A DNA stretch of 46,306 nucleotides from an uncultured Bacteroidales bacterium. GTDB lineage: Bacteria; Bacteroidota; Bacteroidia; Bacteroidales; P3. The first letter of the stretch is position 1. Each line of letters starts with the position of its first letter. The stretch lies in the NCBI GenBank assembly GCA_947165255.1, contig CAMUZR010000021.1:1-46306 (forward strand). Direction: 5' to 3'. Shown one piece after another: positions 16,801 to 24,401 of this stretch. The notes under the pieces were generated by a model that did no database searches, had not been told where the DNA came from, and was given only the letters and a program-made list of their open reading frames with translations. A program made the position numbers and the translations under genes.

Positions 16801-17438
16801 CCACGGGAGTCCCAGATTTCTACCTCGAAGTAGCATTTGCCTTTCTTGCGGTAGTTGTACAGGTCGGCCTCGATGGTGTAGGTTCCCTGCTGGGTTTGAG
16901 GGTCATAGCTGGTGAGGACCGTGTAGTCCTGGACATTCTGCAAGGGCTTGAGCAGCAGCGCACAGGCCTGGACGTTGGGCAGGGAAGGATTGCCGCTTTC
17001 CAGCAGTGTTCCGTCGTCGCCTACAAAACGAATGGAGAGTTGGGCAGTGCGCCCAAAGCGGACTTGGCCGCTAATGTCGAACTCGGCTACAGCGGCGCTA
17101 CTGTGGCTCACTCCTATCAGCTGCTCGCCAATGTATAGCCCATAGCCTGCCGGCATCTGCATACGGAAAAAAATGCGGAAGGCTTTCCATTCTTTTGGGA
17201 ATTCGTAGCTCTGGGTCAGCACCATACGGCCGTCGGCAGTGGTGCGTTGCCAGTCTTGGTCGAGCGAAAGGAGATAGGGGGAATCGTCGTAGCGGAGATG
17301 TTCTATGGCATTCTCGTCGTCGTATGACACCACATTTGCCCGTGGAGCCATTCGCAAATTGTCAATGCCCTCCGGCTGCTGTGCCTGAAGCACATTGAGG
17401 CACAGCAGCAAGAAGATGGGCAGAGAAAGTCTCTTCAT
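13866..17438 (-). CDS. GH2 beta-galactosidase-like protein lacking both catalytic glutamates
   Basis: 1190 residues with signal peptide (MKRLSLPIFLLLCLNVLQAQ). Domain order follows LacZ-type GH2 enzymes: sugar-binding jelly roll (about 60-165), Ig-like domain (166-278, ending RFGFRSM), TIM barrel (280-510), then beta-galactosidase domain 4 and small-chain regions to about 930. A chitobiase C-terminal-like domain (960-1030, EIRYTLDGTVPTEKSPLY) and an F5/8 C-type domain (1050-1185) follow. The acid/base motif W-S-L-G-N-E reads WSLGEC at 397-402, so Glu is Cys402. The nucleophile motif E-Y-A-H-A-M-G-N reads NSFGSAVGN at 464-472, so Glu is Asn464. The usual RTSHYPN reads RVNATTS. It is probably not a hydrolase; binding of glycans is inference. 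Five bp separate it from the upstream barrel gene. Confidence 0.85.
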   Translation of the reverse strand: MKRLSLPIFLLLCLNVLQAQQPEGIDNLRMAPRANVVSYDDENAIEHLRYDDSPYLLSLDQDWQRTTADGRMVLTQSYEFPKEWKAFRIFFRMQMPAGYGLYIGEQLIGVSHSSAAVAEFDISGQVRFGRTAQLSIRFVGDDGTLLESGNPSLPNVQACALLLKPLQNVQDYTVLTSYDPQTQQGTYTIEADLYNYRKKGKCYFEVEIWDSRGRQVDKLGKWCFFDKRSENTQTITSTIPSVLPWNAEVPRLYTAVIRLYDDGMQLQDIVGTRFGFRSMGERNALVLNGKQITLKGVALNVANLDTPEALKQLRNQMVQMKTNNINAIRVNATTSASEKIFELCDELGFYVVCEAPLFPASSMGHAVAADNEFSELFADRMRALYGQYKNHPSIIAWSLGECPDNGICMQTAYHTLKRLDSQRPILYAGAQYSDNTDLIAPFNCTTELISQYLSKNQSRALVMNSFGSAVGNNFGGIQPLWQRVLDHAKVQGGFYNVQDWKALAAKPYLAELKQLYRPIDVQLTSTSSDAAEFVVTNLSDFRPLSDYSLEYVICSNLKSNVVSGDVALALKPGESKDFKLKVPKLLLYAGEELYIKFTLRQRGNTASVPKNTVLYVAQFPLPADHMPQQPYTNADGTPFHIEKDTAHQVSINNNNVTIIFNDSTGLLSAFSYRGNDLLRQAPQLSFMRAPSPNDSQDPNGVKQWLRYGFGQMEREVVATNCRQVDPHTVGLDVMFRYSSPRFGVLFDVRQAYLILASGDVLISNDITVSEQIKAVAKVGMQLGLSPALTTAEWLGRNIESYVDRHAAGLIAQQTLPIGELGHTSYRLPQHSGNYAETRWAAFRNEQVGLYVDLIDTLFNFSISAFDEEELHDQAQGAEPKPLDYWALNVDYRMTGVGSAMAGLNLTDRDLVKDHKYHFTLHLRPFDCSEYNAQDFRRIVYPKVVSNIVELPVISKSRDRFDGPMQIAITCPTPKTEIRYTLDGTVPTEKSPLYTKPFTVQNSVVVKARAFKKGEAPSFVATEQFSFDYVVSCTFSRKPNTPYNKNAARALIDDELGDVNDLSRGWLGFSGHDVQVDLELGKVIHIRSVTLRFAHVPDAWVFAPAAVMVAVSSDGKEFTDYIPAAIAYDATLEEMNTTQLQVLDIPVNRDQVRFVRILAKPIDRIPQWHRAKGLKPWIMMDEIEINETIVK

Positions 17439-17443
17439 GTGAG

Positions 17444-18052
17444 CTAGAAGTTGAAGCCTACGCCAGCCTTAAAGTTGTGCATGGTGACGGGCTGGGTGAT
17501 ATGGAGTACGCCGTCGGCATAAAGGCCTACTTTGCGCAAAGTAATCAGCTGATAACCAATGAATGCGCTGATACCCATCTTGCGGTTGAAGGCGTAACGA
17601 CCGCCTACGTTGAGGCCGAAAGTGGGGCCGCCGGCCTCAATCTTGGTGTAGGCAGCGCCTGTTCCGTAGAACCCTAAGGGGATGGAATAGCCCACGTAAG
17701 CCGATGTGTAGGGGGTGAGCTGGCTGCGGAGATAGTGGCTGCGCACTTCCACAAAGACGGGCAGTTGGGTGAGGCCGCCGGCAAAATCTTTCAAGAATTC
17801 GACACCGAGGCCGATGCCGGACTCCTTACGGATTTGCCATCCGCAAATGGCATAGATGCCATGCATGGTGGCCTTGGTGCCATACTCCAGATTGGCGCCT
17901 TCGTCGAGGTCGAAATGTATCGCGTTGATATTCGAGGAGAACTCGTAACCTGCGACTCCATACATTCGATGCCACTTGAACTCGACGTGTTGCTGGGCCT
18001 GGGCTGCCATGAGGCTGACAACTGCTACCAATAAAAAGACTATTTTTTTCAT
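17444..18052 (-). CDS. outer-membrane beta-barrel protein in the kam operon
   Basis: 202 residues: signal peptide (MKKIVFLLVAVVSLMAAQAQ), then amphipathic beta strands through to a terminal GVGFNF, as in small OM barrels with a C-terminal aromatic. Strands such as GLNVGGRYAFNRKMGISAFIGYQ (about 150-172) support a barrel of eight or so strands. It starts 25 bp after ctfB and ends 5 bp before the GH2-like gene, which ties surface proteins to the lysine genes. Substrate unknown; a structural role is as likely as transport. Confidence 0.7.
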   Translation of the reverse strand: MKKIVFLLVAVVSLMAAQAQQHVEFKWHRMYGVAGYEFSSNINAIHFDLDEGANLEYGTKATMHGIYAICGWQIRKESGIGLGVEFLKDFAGGLTQLPVFVEVRSHYLRSQLTPYTSAYVGYSIPLGFYGTGAAYTKIEAGGPTFGLNVGGRYAFNRKMGISAFIGYQLITLRKVGLYADGVLHITQPVTMHNFKAGVGFNF

Positions 18053-18077
18053 GTTATCGTTAGTTTGTGAGGTATGA

Positions 18078-18734
18078 CTACTTCATTTCCTTCAGGTCAG
18101 GGTCGATGATGAGGGTTGCCTCGGTGGCTGCCTGCACCTGCTCGACGGTGAACTCAGGATTGATTTCCTTCAGGACTATGCCCTTAGGAGTGATTTCCAT
18201 AACACCCATCTCGGTGATAATCATATTCACTTGGCCTTTGGCGGTCAGGGGAAGGGTGCATTTTTTCAGAATCTTGGGATTGCCTTTAGCAGTGTGTTCC
18301 ATGGCCAGGATGACCTTCTTGGCACCCACCAGCAGGTCCATGGCACCACCCATACCCGGGGTCTTCTTGCCAGGAATCATCCAGTTGGCGAGGTCGCCCT
18401 GCTCATCAACCTGCATGGCGCCCAAAACGGACACATTAACGTGGCCGCCGCGGATAATGCCGAAGGAGGTAGCGCTGTCGAAAGTGCTGGAACCGGGAGT
18501 GTAGGTGATGTAGCCGCCACCAGCGTTAATCAGCCAAGGATCCTCTTTGCCCTCTTCGGGGGTTGGACCCATTCCAAGCATGCCGTTCTCCGACTGGAGG
18601 ATGACGTGCACATCGGCAGGAAGGAAATTGGGGATCAAGGTAGGCAGACCGATACCGAGATTGACAACATCACCGTCTTTGAGCTCTTTGGCAGCACGAC
18701 GGGCGATAAAGGGTTTAATTTCGCTTTTTTCCAT
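18078..18734 (-). CDS. ctfB: acetoacetate/butyrate-type CoA-transferase, beta subunit
   Basis: 218 residues matching the small subunit of 3-oxoacid CoA-transferases: VVNLGIGLPTLIPNF at the start and the catalytic-glutamate motif ILQSENGMLGMG near residues 46-57. GGAMDLLVGAKKVI follows near 130-143. In lysine fermentation this enzyme moves CoA from butyryl-CoA to acetoacetate or acetate, giving butyrate. It follows kamE by 44 bp. The alpha subunit, needed for a working heteromer, is not next to it or anywhere in this window. AtoA is an alternative name. Confidence 0.9.
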   Translation of the reverse strand: MEKSEIKPFIARRAAKELKDGDVVNLGIGLPTLIPNFLPADVHVILQSENGMLGMGPTPEEGKEDPWLINAGGGYITYTPGSSTFDSATSFGIIRGGHVNVSVLGAMQVDEQGDLANWMIPGKKTPGMGGAMDLLVGAKKVILAMEHTAKGNPKILKKCTLPLTAKGQVNMIITEMGVMEITPKGIVLKEINPEFTVEQVQAATEATLIIDPDLKEMK

Positions 18735-18778
18735 AGTTAATATTATTTATAAGTTGTTTTACATTATTCTCATTTTGG

Positions 18779-19579
18779 CTACAGGCCAAAGTTCTGCACT
18801 CCGCGCTTGACCATCTCCTCGGCTATATAGGAAGCCTCGTCGTCAGCATAGGTGTTCATGCCGAAACCGGCATCGTAGCCCAGCTCTTTGGCCAGTTCAT
18901 GGCTGATACGGGGGCCGCCACAGATAAGGATGATTTTGTCGCGCAAGCCTTCAGCCTCGAGCATCTCTACCAACTCGGTGAGGTTTTTGATATGGACATC
19001 CTTCTGGGTAACCGTCTGGCTGACGATAAGGGCGTCGGCATGCAGCTCGATGCCTTTGGCAATAAAGTCCTCGTTGAGCACCTGGCTGCCTAAGTTGTAG
19101 GCATCTATCATGTCGTAACGCTCCAGACCATAGTGACCTGCATAACCCTTCATATTCATAATGGCATCAATGCCAACCGTATGGGCGTCGGTGCCGGTAC
19201 TGGCTCCGACAATGACAATCTTACGGCCGATGTGTTCGCGGATATACTCGTCGCATTCATGCATGTCCATTTTGTTGGACTCCACTTTGGGCACATGGAT
19301 TGAAGTGTAGTCAACCGTGTGGGTAAGGCTACCGTAGCAGTTGAAGAAGGTGAAGCCCTTGGTCAGTTCGTGGGTGTAGACCACCAATGGGTTCTCAAAA
19401 CCCATTTTCTTTAGCAGCTGTTTGGCAGCTTCGGTGGCCTCGTCGCCCTCCGGCACAGGCAGGGTGAAACTTAACTGGACTTTACCATCGTTCATGGTAT
19501 CGCCATAGGGTTTTATTTTAGTAAGATCTAAGGTTTTGTCGAAATCCTTAGCCTCCATTGAATATAATCCTTCGCTCAT
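18779..19579 (-). CDS. kamE: lysine 5,6-aminomutase beta subunit
   Basis: 266 residues. The Rossmann-type cobalamin-binding region has the base-off motif D-x-H-x-x-G as DAHTVG (131-136), with His133 the expected cobalt ligand. Lys144 in NMKGYAG lies at the position of the PLP-binding lysine of the clostridial enzyme. Later segments GIELHADALIVSQTVTQKDV and ILICGGPRISHELAKELGYD complete the B12 domain. With KamD it moves the epsilon-amino group of beta-lysine or D-lysine to carbon 5 using adenosylcobalamin and PLP, in the cytoplasm. It starts 72 bp after the kamD stop. Length is usual. Confidence 0.94.
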   Translation of the reverse strand: MSEGLYSMEAKDFDKTLDLTKIKPYGDTMNDGKVQLSFTLPVPEGDEATEAAKQLLKKMGFENPLVVYTHELTKGFTFFNCYGSLTHTVDYTSIHVPKVESNKMDMHECDEYIREHIGRKIVIVGASTGTDAHTVGIDAIMNMKGYAGHYGLERYDMIDAYNLGSQVLNEDFIAKGIELHADALIVSQTVTQKDVHIKNLTELVEMLEAEGLRDKIILICGGPRISHELAKELGYDAGFGMNTYADDEASYIAEEMVKRGVQNFGL

Positions 19580-19651
19580 AGTATTATGTCTTTTTATGTT
19601 GATAGAGTCCCCGGCGGATGCCCCGAAGACTCCTGAACTTATAAAATTATT

Positions 19652-21208
19652 TTATTTCTTGCCTTTCATGATTTCGACAAAGGGGTTGAAGTAGTTATCT
19701 GCCTTCAAGGTGACACCGCTCAAGCCCTTGCCGCCATTCTTGGGTCGTTTCACATCGCCAAAGATACCTTTCTCAAGCGCACTGAAGAGGCCTTCGGTCT
19801 CCATCTTTTCGAGAAGCTCTGTGGCGTTGGAAAGCACCTCTTGGGCACGTTTGCGAATGATACCGTTCTCTTTAAACTCGACCTCCTCTCCAATATCTTT
19901 CATGTTGTTGAAAATATATTTGGCGTTCTCGATGGATAGGTAACGGTCACTCATGAACGGAGTATGGATAGCCTCGGTGGGCATACCCAGCAGCTGCAGG
20001 CCCTGATGGGTCCACTGGCCAATGATGTTGAAAAGGGCATCTTGGATATGTCCGCGGAAGATATTGCCCGTCATGAACTTAGTGGGGGGCATATATTTCA
20101 ACGGAGCATTGGGGAAAATCTCGCGCAGCATCTGAGCCTGGGCCAGTTCGTAAAGGAAGCCGTTGGTGAGCATCGGATCCATCTCGAAGGCATGTCCAAG
20201 GCCCATCTGTTCCTCGGGTAGGCCGGCAGCAAAAGCCAACTGCTCGTTGATAAAGTCGGAAGCCAGCACGGTGTGGGCCTGCTCATAGGCGTCAGCAGTG
20301 GTAAGGTAGTTATCCTCACCCGTGTTGATGATAACACCGGCAAAGCCATTGATGATACGGCTGAAATACTGGTCAATCAGGGTACGCTGCATATTGATGT
20401 CGCGGAAAAGTATGCCGTAGAGAGCATCGTTAAGCATCACGTCCAAACCCTCTAGGGCGCCCATGGCAGCTATCTCGGGCATGCAGAGGCCAGAGCAGTA
20501 GTTGCAGAGTCGGATATATCGACCTACCTCTTCGCCCACCTCGTCCAGCGCCTTGCGCATGATGCGGAAGTTCTCCTGGGTGGCGAAAGTGCCGCCGAAG
20601 CCCTCTGTGGTGGCACCGTATGGCACATAGTCCAGTAGGCTCTGACCCGTGGTGCGGATGACGGCGATAATGTCGGCACCTTGTCGTGCACCGGCCTGAG
20701 CCTGCACCACATCCTCATAAATGTTACCCGTGGCCACGATGATATAGAGGTAAGGCTTGGAGCCTTCACCGATTGTCTCTATATAGTGCTCGCGGCGTTG
20801 ACGGCGGGTGCGGATGCGGGAGACACTTTCGTCAATAAAAGGCTGCAGCGCTTTCTTAATCTCCTCGGGATGGTGTACGGGCAACTGGGTAATATCCAGT
20901 TTTCCTGCGGTTATCGCTTCGGCAATCTGCTGGGGGCTTTTGCCGGTTTCAAGGATGGCATTGCCGATGAAGAAGCAGACTCCCTGTCCAAGGACGCCCT
21001 TGCTTTTCAACTCGTCGACAACCACGTTGGGCAGCGGAACCTCGTTCTCGTCAATACCATCGATGCCAAGCAGACGGCAGATAGTACGTTCGACAGCTAC
21101 CGTAGTATAGCCTTCAACAAAATCCTGCACTTGACCGGCAATTTTCTTTGCCACGCCACGCGCATGCTCAACTTTTTCAAAATCGAGACCTACTTTACTT
21201 TTTCGCAT
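19652..21208 (-). CDS. kamD: lysine 5,6-aminomutase alpha subunit
   Basis: 518 residues, full family length, starting MRKSKVGLDFEKVEHARGVA. Characteristic segments include YLYIIVATGNIYEDVVQAQA, TTGQSLLDYVPYGATTEGFG (about 187-206) and RLCNYCSGLCMPEIAAMGAL. It forms the TIM-barrel body of the aminomutase and holds PLP and the adenosyl group with KamE. It is the first gene of an operon kamD-kamE-ctfB-barrel-GH2-like-lipoprotein. A -7 box lies about 100 bp upstream. The other lysine genes (kamA, kdd, kce, kal) are not in the window; a repeat copy sits directly upstream instead. Confidence 0.94.
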   Translation of the reverse strand: MRKSKVGLDFEKVEHARGVAKKIAGQVQDFVEGYTTVAVERTICRLLGIDGIDENEVPLPNVVVDELKSKGVLGQGVCFFIGNAILETGKSPQQIAEAITAGKLDITQLPVHHPEEIKKALQPFIDESVSRIRTRRQRREHYIETIGEGSKPYLYIIVATGNIYEDVVQAQAGARQGADIIAVIRTTGQSLLDYVPYGATTEGFGGTFATQENFRIMRKALDEVGEEVGRYIRLCNYCSGLCMPEIAAMGALEGLDVMLNDALYGILFRDINMQRTLIDQYFSRIINGFAGVIINTGEDNYLTTADAYEQAHTVLASDFINEQLAFAAGLPEEQMGLGHAFEMDPMLTNGFLYELAQAQMLREIFPNAPLKYMPPTKFMTGNIFRGHIQDALFNIIGQWTHQGLQLLGMPTEAIHTPFMSDRYLSIENAKYIFNNMKDIGEEVEFKENGIIRKRAQEVLSNATELLEKMETEGLFSALEKGIFGDVKRPKNGGKGLSGVTLKADNYFNPFVEIMKGKK

Positions 21209-21306
21209 ATCTATCTTTTTATTATCAATAATTTCTTAATATTTAGACAATTGCATCAACTTCACCCTCCTAGGGAACAAGTCGACCGCATATTATTTAG
21301 AACTTG

Positions 21307-21314
21307 CAAAGATA
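21307..21314 (-). promoter_or_regulatory. -7 box TATCTTTG of the kam operon
   Basis: It matches TAnnTTTG, 99 bp before the kamD ATG. The leader contains two tiny frames of 9 and 6 codons and an AGGAGGG stretch; these could be chance. I see no room for a full cobalamin riboswitch. Confidence 0.5.
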
Positions 21315-21494
21315 ATGATTTTTTTGCAAATAGCGAAGTTTTTGATAATAAAAATATAATAAACTAAAGTTTGACAAGTAAATTCGGGTATAAATCCGCT
21401 TATGATAGAACGAACGTAAAAAACAGCTTGAAAGACCAAAATCACTGTACTCCAAGGCAATGCCTTGGGTAAATGGTGTATGCCGCCAATACCC

Positions 21495-21622
21495 AGAGTG
21501 ATGCCATGGGTTATTCGCTTTTTGGCCTTTCAAACCGTAGCAATCCGCAAACAACGGGCTCCTGCCTCACCAAAAACGTATGCGATTATAGAAATAGAGC
21601 AAAACAGTTTGTCAAACCTTAG
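21495..21622. repeat. repeat family B, uninterrupted copy
   Basis: It aligns with 10881-11126 after removal of the inserted 122-bp-family copy: AGAGTGATGCC, TTTTTGGCCTTT, TGCGATTATA, then ACAGTTTGTCAAACCTTAG. A similar GGCAATGCCTTGGG lies just before (about 21458). The whole 21315-21883 gap otherwise shows no gene I can support. Confidence 0.55.
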
Positions 21623-21883
21623 TAATAAACTATTTTTGCAACCCCTGTGACTAAAAAAAATCAAGCCAACCCCAAGGAAGACTATAGAGTTCGTGCATCA
21701 CATTGTGGGGCTGACTATTCCATGCCCTCGCCAGGCCACTCCACCAGGCGCTTATATCCATTTACGAAAGGGTTTTCCCCATCAACACCGCCAAAGGCAG
21801 CCATCGCCCTTTCGCCTTTGCCAGCAAAGAGCCACTCCGATGCCACAAATAAGATTTCTATAATTCCGTATTGACGTCGATTA

Positions 21884-22642
21884 TTACGCTGCCGTCGACT
21901 TGGAACTTGTGTCCGACTTCGCCGTACTGTCAGTCTTGGCTGCGGCTGGCTTGGGCGCAACCTTCTTCTTGCGGTGTTTCGGCAGTAGAATGTCGTAAAG
22001 GCTGTGTTTCTTATGGAATTTGTCCAGGTCCACATCTCCGGAAATACCGCTGATTCTGCCAGTCTTGCTATGTTGCCATAGGGTATAACGAATGACCGGG
22101 GAACCCTTGTATTTGGCCACAAAGATATGGTAAGAACGATACCGTTTCCCCGAAAAATGCTCCAAGTAGACCTTCTCACTAGTGTAAATCATGGGCTTCA
22201 CCCCATATTCTTTCTCCATCAGTTCCAACAGTTTGTCCACCCGAGCCATATACAGGTTGCCGCTGTGGTGGCCTTCTATGTCCAAAACGGGTATCAGGTC
22301 TTGCTTCTTCTTAGAAACCACCGACTTAAAATTAGCAAACTGCTGGTATGCCGTAGTCTTGCTACTATAGACATGATAACTCCCCACGTAAATACTATGC
22401 TTTCTCGCCGAATCAATGTTGGCTCTGTACCGGGGGTCTTTTATTGATGTCCCCTCCGTGGCTCTAACGTACACAAACTTCACCTTCTTACTCTTGGCCA
22501 CCTTCTTCCAATTAATAGTGCCCTGGTACTTCGACACATCTATCCCCTGCGCATGGGTTGCAGCTCCAGGGCACAACACTAGCGCAAGGAATATCAGCAT
22601 CGGCAACAATTGCCTACATCGAAATCTCATCGCCCGACGCAT
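21884..22642 (-). CDS. GH25 family lysozyme (N-acetylmuramidase)
   Basis: About 252 residues from the ATG at 22642 (MRRAMRFRCRQLL); the ATG at 22630 is also possible. A hydrophobic signal segment (LLPMLIFLALVLCPGAATHA) is followed by GIDVSKYQGTINWKKVA, the GH25 N-terminal signature with the first active-site Asp. VYVRATEGTSIKDPRY and the D-x-E pair in IPVLDIEG follow. The domain ends near WQHSKTGRISGISGDVDLDKF. The tail is basic then Ala/Thr/Ser-rich. The enzyme cuts peptidoglycan outside the cytoplasm. The start lies inside the last codons of rng, so the two genes overlap by 17-29 bp and are translated together. Confidence 0.88.
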   Translation of the reverse strand: MRRAMRFRCRQLLPMLIFLALVLCPGAATHAQGIDVSKYQGTINWKKVAKSKKVKFVYVRATEGTSIKDPRYRANIDSARKHSIYVGSYHVYSSKTTAYQQFANFKSVVSKKKQDLIPVLDIEGHHSGNLYMARVDKLLELMEKEYGVKPMIYTSEKVYLEHFSGKRYRSYHIFVAKYKGSPVIRYTLWQHSKTGRISGISGDVDLDKFHKKHSLYDILLPKHRKKKVAPKPAAAKTDSTAKSDTSSKSTAA

Positions 22643-24164
22643 TGAAGAATTTATACTCCAACAAACCATACGACTCCGAGGGCTTAAAGGTGAGGCGCAA
22701 TTTATATTTCAGCATCCATCGGCGACGGATACTATTCAGACCCTTAGTAAGATAGGCATATACGTATGGATGGGTGATGATGGTAAGTTTCTTTTCATTC
22801 TGCGAGGACATCAGATAACGCAGGTTGGACTCTATTTCGTCCACCACGACCAAGCTCGATTTTATCGTCCCAGTTCCGTCGCAGAAAGGACACTTCTCCT
22901 GCACATCCACTTCCACCGCCGGACGGACACGCTGGCGCGTAATCTGCATCAACCCGAACTTACTAAGCGGCAGGATCGTATGGCGGGCTTTGTCATGCGA
23001 CATTTCCTTCGTCATAAACTCGTACAGCTCCTTCCGGTGCTCCGCCTTGAGCATATCGACAAAGTCGACAATAATAATGCCGCCCATATCGCGCAGACGC
23101 AACTGGCGGGCGATCTCCTTTGCCGACTCTATATTCACCTGCAAGGCCGTATCCTCCTGCCCCGTACCCGACTTAATGTGGTTACCGCTGTTGACATCGA
23201 TCACATGCATGGCCTCCGTATGCTCAATATAAAGGTACACGCCCGAGCGGATAGTCACAATACGGCCAAAGGCACGGCGTATGTCGCGCATCACCCCAAA
23301 CTGCTCAAAAATTGGGGTATCCAACTTATATGGATGCACAATATCGACCTTCTCCGGCGCAACGGTAGCAATATATTGGCGCACCTCGTTGCACACCTGC
23401 TCATTATCGACATATATCGCATTAAAGTCATCGGTCAGCACATCGCGCAGCAAAGCCGAAGCCGTGTTGAGTTCGCTGAGCACCTTCTTCGGACCCGTAA
23501 TAGTTTTAAGCTGCTGGGTCAGCGTATTCCATTGCGACATCAGATTGCGCAAATCGGCATCCAACTCCTCCACATTCTTCCCCTCGGCCACAGTGCGCAC
23601 TATTACGCCAAAACCCTCAGGCTTAATGCTCTGCATCAGTCGACGCAGCCGCCCACGCTCCTCGCTCCCTTTAATCTTCTGCGAGATAGAAATCCTATTA
23701 ATAAAAGGCGAAAGCACCAAGTAACGACCCGCAAAGGAAATATCGCCCGACAATTTAGGCCCCTTGGTCGAGATAGGTTCTTTGGCCACCTGAGCCAAAA
23801 CCAACTGACCAACTTTCAGCACATTGGACAAATTTCCAGTCTTTTCCAGAGTCGGCTCATTTTTAAAGTTTTTCAGCGTCGACATATTGCTGTCGCCATT
23901 CATGGCCAGCTTCATATACTTCGCCACCGAGCCATAGTTCGTACCCAAATCCAGATAGTGAACAAAACCGTCCTTCTCCTCGCCCACATCAATAAATGCG
24001 GCATTCAGGCCAGGCATTATCTTGCGCACCTTACCCACATACACATCGCCAACGTGAACTTTATTGCCTGCCTTGTCCTTGTGGAGCTCTACAAGCTGTT
24101 TGTCCTCCAGCAGGGCCAACTGAATATCGTTCTCGTTTGCAGATATTATTAATTCATTGTTCAT
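22614..24164 (-). CDS. rng: ribonuclease G/E family protein
   Basis: 516 residues from MNNELIISANEN at 24164; a 15-codon upstream extension has no support. An S1 domain comes first (VGDVYVGKVRKIMPGLNAAF). The RNase H-like catalytic part carries the metal-binding aspartates in HVIDVNSGNH and GGIIIVDFVDM. The Zn-link motif is EKCPFCDGTGT. These define RNase E/G; the lack of a long C-terminal scaffold fits RNase G. It processes rRNA and degrades mRNA in the cytoplasm. The order HU, mS38-like protein, rng is usual in Bacteroidota. A perfect 16-bp inverted repeat lies 15 bp upstream of its start. Confidence 0.93.
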   Translation of the reverse strand: MNNELIISANENDIQLALLEDKQLVELHKDKAGNKVHVGDVYVGKVRKIMPGLNAAFIDVGEEKDGFVHYLDLGTNYGSVAKYMKLAMNGDSNMSTLKNFKNEPTLEKTGNLSNVLKVGQLVLAQVAKEPISTKGPKLSGDISFAGRYLVLSPFINRISISQKIKGSEERGRLRRLMQSIKPEGFGVIVRTVAEGKNVEELDADLRNLMSQWNTLTQQLKTITGPKKVLSELNTASALLRDVLTDDFNAIYVDNEQVCNEVRQYIATVAPEKVDIVHPYKLDTPIFEQFGVMRDIRRAFGRIVTIRSGVYLYIEHTEAMHVIDVNSGNHIKSGTGQEDTALQVNIESAKEIARQLRLRDMGGIIIVDFVDMLKAEHRKELYEFMTKEMSHDKARHTILPLSKFGLMQITRQRVRPAVEVDVQEKCPFCDGTGTIKSSLVVVDEIESNLRYLMSSQNEKKLTIITHPYVYAYLTKGLNSIRRRWMLKYKLRLTFKPSESYGLLEYKFFNASGDEISM

Positions 24165-24178
24165 CGTCTTTAAGAGAA

Positions 24179-24227
24179 AAAACAAATTACACAAGCTGGC
24201 GACATGCACCGTTGTGTAATTTGTTTT
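24179..24227 (-). promoter_or_regulatory. 16-bp perfect inverted repeat in the rng leader
   Basis: AAAACAAATTACACAA (24179-24194) is exactly complementary to 24212-24227, with a 17-nt loop. On the - strand the hairpin is followed by T-rich sequence and then, after 14 bp, the rng ATG. It could be an intrinsic terminator with read-through, or a processing or feedback site for RNase G; the sequence cannot tell these apart. Confidence 0.65.
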
Positions 24228-24267
24228 AGTTGTTAGATTGTTTTAGACTTAAAGAAGGGGCTTTCGC

Positions 24268-24357
24268 TTACTTCTTCTTATGTCTGTTCTTGCGCAGGCG
24301 TTTTTTACGCTTGTGCGTGGACATCTTGTGTCTTTTGTGTTTCTTTCCGTTAGGCAT
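24268..24357 (-). CDS. 29-residue basic protein, AURKAIP1/COX24 (mS38-like) family
   Basis: The frame from ATG 24357 to TAA 24268 encodes 29 residues, MPNGKKHKRHKMSTHKRKKR followed by LRKNRHKKK. More than half are K, R or H. Bacteroidota genomes carry such a mini-protein between HU and rng; it is related to the COX24/AURKAIP1 domain of mitochondrial small-subunit protein mS38. A ribosomal role is therefore likely. It is 44 bp after HU and upstream of the rng leader hairpin. Confidence 0.85.
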   Translation of the reverse strand: MPNGKKHKRHKMSTHKRKKRLRKNRHKKK

Positions 24358-24401
24358 ATTATAACAGATTTATATGATAATAAAATAAATTAATTCAATT
24401 C

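Noticed and set aside
21209..21306. Cobalamin riboswitch before kamD
   Set aside because: The leader from the -7 box is about 90 nt, too short, and I see no B12-box-like sequence.
21647..21874. Possible small genes on either strand between the repeat and GH25
   Set aside because: No start context, no recognisable domain; the - strand frame is the out-of-frame tail of the GH25 region.
22416..24152. 578-residue + strand frame over rng
   Set aside because: H/R/L/Q-rich shadow of rng, whose own frame has clear S1 and catalytic motifs.
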